Positions 59,104 to 64,000 of a DNA stretch of 64,000 bases are shown here, one piece after another. The position numbers and the translations under genes are program-made. The notes beneath the pieces were generated by a model. That model saw only the letters and a list, made by a program, of their open reading frames with translations, did no database searches and was not told the origin of the DNA. Position 1 is the first letter of the stretch. Each line of letters starts with the position of its first letter. Source of the stretch: Methylophilaceae bacterium (GTDB lineage: Bacteria > Pseudomonadota > Gammaproteobacteria > Burkholderiales > Methylophilaceae); NCBI GenBank assembly GCA_026419515.1, contig JANZZG010000038.1:1-64000 (forward strand), in the 5' to 3' direction.

Positions 59104-59595
59104 TCAGTCGTATTTGATGTGTTGGGTCAATTCCGGCGGCAACCAGGGTCGGGCCGCCATCACCATGGCTTCCAGCGGGGCACTGAACATCGCATTACGC
59201 CAGCGGGGGTCTTGCGGTAACGGCGTCATGCCCCCCAACAACACCAGCACGCCCACGATCAGCAGACCACGCGCCAGTCCAAACAAGGCACCCAGTCCGC
59301 GGTCCATCCAGCCTAAACCCGCCTGCTTGAACAATTCGCTGAGCGCGATGGCCAACAGACTCGCAATCAGCAGGATGCCCAGAAACACGATGACGAATCC
59401 GGCCACCATACGCAGCCCCTCGTTTGGAATGGCAGGCGGAAGCAGCAACGCGACCACACCCGCATAACTTTTCGCCACCAGGGCTGCCACCACCCAACTG
59501 GCCAGCCCGAGAAACTCCTTGATGAACCCGCGCATCAGGCTGATCAGCACGGATAAGCCGATGATCCCTAGAACCACGTAATCGAAAACCGTCAC
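59104..59595 (-). CDS. cvpA: CvpA family membrane protein
   Basis: 163 aa with four hydrophobic segments (about 5-20, 27-47, 63-85, 102-121). The N-terminal TVFDYVVLGIIGLSVLISLMRGFIKEFLGLASW and MDRGLGALFGLARGLLIVGV are the CvpA signatures. The family is named for a role in colicin V production; the usual function in other bacteria is unclear, though it is nearly always next to purF as here. Confidence 0.93.
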   Translation of the reverse strand: MTVFDYVVLGIIGLSVLISLMRGFIKEFLGLASWVVAALVAKSYAGVVALLLPPAIPNEGLRMVAGFVIVFLGILLIASLLAIALSELFKQAGLGWMDRGLGALFGLARGLLIVGVLVLLGGMTPLPQDPRWRNAMFSAPLEAMVMAARPWLPPELTQHIKYD

Positions 59596-59604
59596 GACAC
59601 GTCG

Positions 59605-60297
59605 CTAGGGACTGCTTACCAGGATGCCGCCAAATCCGGCCGCCTTCAACTCGTCCAAGGCCTGCTGGGCTTCCGTCTTGGCCTGATAGGGCCCGCACCT
59701 TAAGCGGATCTTGGCACCCTTGGGCGTATCCAGGCTTTCGGTATAGCACTGCACCCCCATCGCCGCGATCTTGTCGCGCATCTGGGCCACCTTGGCGGCA
59801 TCGGAAAACACACCGACCTGTACGGAGAACTTGCCTTTTCCTGGCTCGTGCCGGGTGGCGGACGCCGCGGGCGGCACGACGGCGGGTTTGGTTTCGTCAA
59901 CCGGCTTGGCTGCCGACGCAGACCGTGCTGCTGGGGCATTGGGCACGCTGGGCTCGACCTTGACGGGCCGTGTGGGTTCCGCAGGCCTGACGGGTACGGG
60001 GGGCGTTGAGGTCGATGGAGTCTCCTGCGATTTTTCCACCGGGGAGGTCATCGGCACCGCGGGTGTGGACGTGGAAGGTGACGTGACGGGAACGATTTTG
60101 GAAGGAAACGCGGTACTATCCTGGCTTGGAATGCTGATGGCGATTTCCGGTTGCGGTGCCCGCTGTCCACTACGATCGTCCAGCACCATGGGCAGCACCG
60201 TCACCATCAGCAGCACCAGCGCGATCGCGCCGATCAGCCGACGCCGTGCGCGTACCCTGAATTGTTTTTCCTGGTCATTGAGCTGCTCAGCCGCCAT
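59605..60297 (-). CDS. SPOR-domain membrane protein (DedD-like)
   Basis: 230 aa from the ATG at 60295-60297 (MAAEQLNDQEKQF). A cytoplasmic basic stretch (RVRARRRL) is followed by one membrane helix (IGAIALVLLMVTVLPMVL), a long Pro/Ser/Thr-rich periplasmic linker, and a C-terminal SPOR domain (KFSVQVGVFSDAAKVAQMRDKI to RLRCGPY). SPOR domains bind denuded glycan at the division septum. It overlaps folC by 11 nt and sits where dedD lies in many proteobacteria. Confidence 0.9.
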   Translation of the reverse strand: MAAEQLNDQEKQFRVRARRRLIGAIALVLLMVTVLPMVLDDRSGQRAPQPEIAISIPSQDSTAFPSKIVPVTSPSTSTPAVPMTSPVEKSQETPSTSTPPVPVRPAEPTRPVKVEPSVPNAPAARSASAAKPVDETKPAVVPPAASATRHEPGKGKFSVQVGVFSDAAKVAQMRDKIAAMGVQCYTESLDTPKGAKIRLRCGPYQAKTEAQQALDELKAAGFGGILVSSP

Positions 60298-61573
60298 GTT
60301 TCGAATTCCCGAGGGTTGGATGTGCGCGCATTGCGTAGGCCACGGTGTAAAAAGAGCCGAACACGACAATTCTATCATTTTCTTCCGCACTACGGCAGGC
60401 ATGACCCAGTGCTTCCGGCACCGAGCGATACACGGCGACTGAGGCCGTCGGTAGTTGGGAACGCACCATTTGCGCCATCTGCTCGGCCGTCGCACCACGC
60501 GGCTGATCAATGCCCGCCACGAACCAGGCATCGATTTCCTCTGCCACGGCCTGCACCACCCCACGGACATCCTTGTCCGCCAGCATGGCGAAAACCGCCA
60601 GCGTTCGACCCGAGCCACGCGTTTGGCGCAGGTTCTCCGCCAGTCCATGCGCGGCATGCGGATTGTGCGCCACGTCCAGCACCCAGGCAGGCCTTCCGGG
60701 CAATACCTGGAAACGGCCGGCCAACTCCACCTGCGCCAGACTCTCGCGCAGCCGCGATTCGCTCACCGGCAACCGTGCCTGTAGGGCCGTCAATGCCTCC
60801 AGTGCACAGGCCGCGTTGCCCAGCTGGAAACTGCCCGACAACGGTGGCAGCGGCAAATGGAGATAGCGTTGCCGCCCTGACCAGAAATCCCAGCCGCCAT
60901 CATGGGCGACGAAACCGAAATCCCGGCCGATTTGCCGGTAATCCGCCCCTATCGCGCGCGCCCGTTCCGGCACCGTGGATGGGGGATGTAGATCGCCACA
61001 GATGGCCGGCCGACCTTGGCGGTAGATGCCGGCCTTCTCGAAGCCTATGCTTTCCCGGCTGTCTCCCAGATAATCTTGATGGTCGAGATCGATGCTGGTG
61101 ATCACTGCACAATCGGGCTCGAACGCATTGACGGCATCCAGCCGTCCGCCCAGGCCGACTTCCAGTACGGCGACCTCCACCCCGATATCGACGAAATGCC
61201 GTAGCGCCGCCAGCGTGCCAAACTCGAAATACGTAAGGGGAGTCTCGCCACGCACCGATTCCACCGCAGCGAATGCTTGGCACAATGCCTCGTCTTCCGC
61301 CTCACGGCACTGCACGCGTACCCGCTCGTTGTAGCGCAGCAGGTGGGGGGAGGTATAACACCCCACCCGGTATCCTGCGACACTCAAGATGCGTTCCAGT
61401 ATGGCACAGGTAGAGCCCTTGCCATTGGTGCCGCCTACCGTGATGATCGGGAATCGCGGCTGCAGCAGCATCCGCGTCCTAACCTGGCATACGCGTTCCA
61501 GTCCAAGCTGTATGGTTTTGGGATGCAGCCTTTCGAGATAAGCCAGCCAGTCGGGAAGAGTCTGAGGAGGCAT
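60287..61573 (-). CDS. folC: Bifunctional folylpolyglutamate/dihydrofolate synthase
   Basis: 428 aa, starting at the ATG at 61571-61573 (MPPQTLPDWLAYLERLHPKTI), the family N-terminus. A TTG overlapping the accD stop at 61634-61636 is in frame but less likely. The Mur-ligase-type P-loop VGGTNGKGSTC, TSPHLLRYNERVRV, GLGGRLDAVN and LDVAHNPHAAHGL are present. It adds glutamate to dihydropteroate and to folates. Neighbours are accD upstream and the SPOR-domain gene downstream. Confidence 0.96.
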   Translation of the reverse strand: MPPQTLPDWLAYLERLHPKTIQLGLERVCQVRTRMLLQPRFPIITVGGTNGKGSTCAILERILSVAGYRVGCYTSPHLLRYNERVRVQCREAEDEALCQAFAAVESVRGETPLTYFEFGTLAALRHFVDIGVEVAVLEVGLGGRLDAVNAFEPDCAVITSIDLDHQDYLGDSRESIGFEKAGIYRQGRPAICGDLHPPSTVPERARAIGADYRQIGRDFGFVAHDGGWDFWSGRQRYLHLPLPPLSGSFQLGNAACALEALTALQARLPVSESRLRESLAQVELAGRFQVLPGRPAWVLDVAHNPHAAHGLAENLRQTRGSGRTLAVFAMLADKDVRGVVQAVAEEIDAWFVAGIDQPRGATAEQMAQMVRSQLPTASVAVYRSVPEALGHACRSAEENDRIVVFGSFYTVAYAMRAHPTLGNSKHGG

Positions 61574-61632
61574 GTTGCAATTCGCTGCGGCAGGGGGCTT
61601 CACGAGGCACCTCCTGCCGCCCGCCTGCGGGT

Positions 61633-62499
61633 TCAAGAACTGGTCGGCCGCCGCATCAGCGCCGTCAACAATGTCACCAGCCTGTCGCGCATTTCACGCC
61701 GGTCGACGATCATGTCTACGGCACCGTGTTCGAGCAAAAACTCGGCGCGCTGGAACCCCTCCGGCAAGGTCTCGCGCACCGTCTGCTCGATCACGCGCGG
61801 CCCGGCGAAACCGATCAGCGCACCCGGCTCGGCGATGATAATGTCGCCTAGCATGGCGAAGCTGGCCGAGACGCCTCCCATGGTAGGATCGGTCAACACC
61901 GAAATGAACGGCAACCGCGCCCGGCTGAGCGCCGTGAGCGCGGCACTGGTCTTGGCCACCTGCATCAAGGAAAACAAGCCTTCCTGCATGCGCGCGCCCC
62001 CACTGGCGGAAAAACAGATGAAAGGCAAGCCATGCTCGATACAATTGTTGACACCCCGCACGAAACGCTCGCCCACTACCGACCCCATGGAGCCGCCCTG
62101 GAAACGGAACTCGAAGGCAGCTGCGACCACCGGTACCGTTTTGATGCTGCCCTGCATCACCACCAGGGCGTCCGTCTCGCCGGTCTCGGCCTGACTCGCT
62201 TTGAGGCGATCCAGGTAACGCTTCTGGTCCTTGAACTTGAGGGGATCGAGCGGCGTCACTTCGGCGCCGATTTCGAAACGCCCATCGGGATCCAGAATGA
62301 GGTTGAGCCGAGCACGCGCCCCGATGCGGTTGTGAAAGCCACACTTGGGGCAGACCTCCTGGTTTTTTTCGAGATCGGTGCGATACAGCACGGCCTCGCA
62401 GCTCGGGCACTTGCTCCACAGCCCCTCGGGCACGGTCTTCTTGCTGGTGCCGTTACCGCGTTTGATCTTGGGGGGAAGTAGCTTTTGCAGCCAACTCAT
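61633..62499 (-). CDS. accD: Acetyl-CoA carboxylase carboxyltransferase subunit beta
   Basis: 288 aa. The N-terminal zinc finger has CPSC and CPKC pairs ([24 protein letters not shown]). The crotonase-fold carboxyltransferase part has [29 protein letters not shown] and [17 protein letters not shown]. With AccA it transfers carboxyl from carboxybiotin to acetyl-CoA, giving malonyl-CoA. It follows trpA by 12 bases, as in many proteobacteria. Confidence 0.97.
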   Translation of the reverse strand: MSWLQKLLPPKIKRGNGTSKKTVPEGLWSKCPSCEAVLYRTDLEKNQEVCPKCGFHNRIGARARLNLILDPDGRFEIGAEVTPLDPLKFKDQKRYLDRLKASQAETGETDALVVMQGSIKTVPVVAAAFEFRFQGGSMGSVVGERFVRGVNNCIEHGLPFICFSASGGARMQEGLFSLMQVAKTSAALTALSRARLPFISVLTDPTMGGVSASFAMLGDIIIAEPGALIGFAGPRVIEQTVRETLPEGFQRAEFLLEHGAVDMIVDRREMRDRLVTLLTALMRRPTSS

Positions 62500-62511
62500 G
62501 GCAGTCTCCCG

Positions 62512-63312
62512 TCAATTGCCATCGATCGCAGCACGCAGTTCCATCATGAGTTTTTTCACATGAGGGATGGCGTGCTGCTCGCCGGAGTGCTCGATCTCTT
62601 GCACGATACGGCTGCCCACCACCACGGCATCGGCGATTGCTGCAATCGCTTTGGCCGTCGCCGCATCGCGCACGCCAAAACCCACGCCCACCGGCAGCGT
62701 CGTCATACTGCGGATAGCCGCCACTTTCGCGGCGACGTCGGCAATATCCAGATGTGTGGCACCCGTCACGCCACGCAAAGAAACATAGTAAACGAACCCA
62801 CGTGCCGCATTGACCACGGCGGCGACCCGTTCAGGCGCGGTGGTGGGCGCCAACAGAAGGATGGGGTCGAGATGGTGCCGAATCAGCTGAGCAAATGCCT
62901 CGCTGCTCTCCTCGGGGGGGAAATCCACGGTCAGCACACCGTCCACCCCGACCTCTTCACAGCGCGCGGCGAACGTCTCCCAGCCCATCGCCTCGATCGG
63001 ATTGCCGTAGCCCATCAGCACGATGGGAGTTTGTGCATCATGCTGGCGGAATTGCGCCACCATGTCGAGCACGTCGCGTAATCGGACCTTGTGTGCCAAC
63101 GCACGTTCGGAGGCACGCTGGATGGTGGGGCCATCGGCCATCGGGTCGGAAAACGGCACCCCCAGCTCGATCAAATCGGCCCCCCCTTCCACCAAGGTAT
63201 GCATCAATGGCACGGTCAACCGCGGATGGGGATCGCCGGCGGTGATGAAGGGAACGAGCGCCTTGCGGCCCTGTCGCTGCAGCCGTTCGAAAACCGTCTG
63301 GATGCGGCTCAC
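62512..63312 (-). CDS. trpA: Tryptophan synthase alpha subunit
   Basis: 266 aa. The start is GTG at 63310-63312, overlapping the trpB stop as GTGA; the frame is open upstream only because it runs through trpB. N-terminus [15 protein letters not shown]. The catalytic Glu and Asp are in [23 protein letters not shown] and [14 protein letters not shown] are also conserved. It cleaves indole-3-glycerol phosphate; the indole passes to TrpB. Confidence 0.96.
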   Translation of the reverse strand: MSRIQTVFERLQRQGRKALVPFITAGDPHPRLTVPLMHTLVEGGADLIELGVPFSDPMADGPTIQRASERALAHKVRLRDVLDMVAQFRQHDAQTPIVLMGYGNPIEAMGWETFAARCEEVGVDGVLTVDFPPEESSEAFAQLIRHHLDPILLLAPTTAPERVAAVVNAARGFVYYVSLRGVTGATHLDIADVAAKVAAIRSMTTLPVGVGFGVRDAATAKAIAAIADAVVVGSRIVQEIEHSGEQHAIPHVKKLMMELRAAIDGN

Positions 63313-64000
63313 AGCGTAATCCCCTTGATGCGCGCCACCGTACTCATGTCCTTGTCGCCGCGCCCAGACAAATTGACCAAAATCACCTGGTCGCGCCGCA
63401 TGGAGGGGGCGATCTTGATGGCGTGCGCCAGCGCATGGCTGGATTCCAGCGCCGGGATGATGCCTTCGAAGCGACACAAGGCATCGAAAGCAGCGATGGC
63501 CTCGTCGTCGTTGATGGCCACATACTCGGCACGCTGGAGGTCCTTGAGCAGGCAATGCTCCGGACCGACGCCGGGATAATCCAGGCCGGCGGATATGGAA
63601 TGGGTTTCGATGATCTGACCGTCTTCGTCCTGCATCAGATACACCCGGTTACCATGGAGTACGCCGATTTTGGCATTGGCCGTGAGTGGCGCCGCATGCT
63701 TGCCGCTGGCAATGCCGAAACCGCCCGCTTCCACACCGATCAGCCGCACCCCTGTTTCTTCGATGTAGGGATAGAACATACCGATGGCGTTGGACCCACC
63801 GCCGACACAGGCAATCACCACGTCGGGCTGGCGGCCGATCATCTCCTGCATTTGCGATTTGGCCTCGTTGCCGATCACGCACTGGAAATCGCGTACCATC
63901 ATGGGATAGGGGTGCGGGCCGGCTGCCGTGCCAAAAATATAGAAAGTGCTCTCGACATTGGTCACCCAGTCGCGGATGGCTTCGTTGCAGGCATCCTTGA
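63309..64000 (-). CDS. trpB: Tryptophan synthase beta subunit, C-terminal part (5' end outside window)
   Basis: The frame is open to the window edge, so only about the last 230 residues are visible; the apparent ATG at 63965 is internal. The PLP phosphate loop [14 protein letters not shown] is present. Downstream are [26 protein letters not shown] and [13 protein letters not shown], all typical of TrpB. The PLP lysine lies before the window edge. It ends by the GTGA overlap with trpA. Confidence 0.96.
   Translation of the reverse strand, partial: KDACNEAIRDWVTNVESTFYIFGTAAGPHPYPMMVRDFQCVIGNEAKSQMQEMIGRQPDVVIACVGGGSNAIGMFYPYIEETGVRLIGVEAGGFGIASGKHAAPLTANAKIGVLHGNRVYLMQDEDGQIIETHSISAGLDYPGVGPEHCLLKDLQRAEYVAINDDEAIAAFDALCRFEGIIPALESSHALAHAIKIAPSMRRDQVILVNLSGRGDKDMSTVARIKGITL

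Overview
This window looks like a chromosomal segment from a betaproteobacterium. The evidence is a complete 14-gene complex I operon (nuoA-N) followed by a DUF2818 gene, the order trpB-trpA-accD-folC-SPOR protein-cvpA-purF with metZ nearby, a pyruvate dehydrogenase whose E3 carries its own lipoyl domain, and a motility/chemotaxis block. The genus cannot be fixed from sequence reading alone. The organism is inferred to respire, run a TCA cycle and swim by flagella. Nearly all sequence is housekeeping and densely packed, with many 4-nt ATGA/GTGA overlaps. No prophage, intact insertion sequence or CRISPR array was seen.

Layout. 1-685: the 3' end of a REC-Hpt signalling protein. 692-16254 (minus): nuoA-N, then DUF2818, a NUDIX ADP-ribose hydrolase and a Mut7-C protein. 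16454-21066 (plus): sucC-sucD, an ankyrin protein and nadE, divergent from nuo with a likely nuo promoter between them. 21196-26414 (minus): RpfE-like gene, recJ, tpiA, secG, tRNA-Leu(GAG) and a DUF218 protein. 26469-31250 (plus): an overlapping sixA / orphan ParA / CYTH-CHAD set, then DUF6394 and a potassium channel with two RCK domains. 31288-34103 (minus): glycine-zipper protein, IMPACT-family protein and M17 aminopeptidase. 34237-40033 (plus): aceE-aceF-lpdA. 40277-45625: flgMN (plus) converging on flhF-flhG-fliA-motC-motD (minus). 46056-47903: peroxiredoxin (plus) and metZ (minus). 47955-57091 (minus): cheY, mcp, STAS, cheA, mcp, cheW, cheR, cheD, cheB. 57558-64000 (minus): trpB (cut by the window edge), trpA, accD, folC, SPOR protein, cvpA, purF.

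How the parts work together. aceEF-lpdA feeds acetyl-CoA to the TCA cycle. SucCD works in that cycle, and NADH from it is oxidised by complex I, whose operon is divergent from sucCD. NadE makes NAD+. FlhF, FlhG, FliA, FlgM, FlgN and the MotCD stator support flagellar assembly and rotation, and the che block steers it.

Most worth a second look: (1) a family of about 120-205 bp intergenic elements with inverted ends, always placed 3' of a gene in one orientation and supplying stop codons to flanking genes; (2) the overlapping sixA-parA-CYTH/CHAD module, which suggests a ParA-type positioning system for polyphosphate bodies; (3) CheA with two RLGE(I/V)LV repeats resembling c-di-GMP-binding MshEN motifs; (4) an FlhG with a ruined P-loop; (5) a strongly folded, unassigned leader between cheW and cheR.
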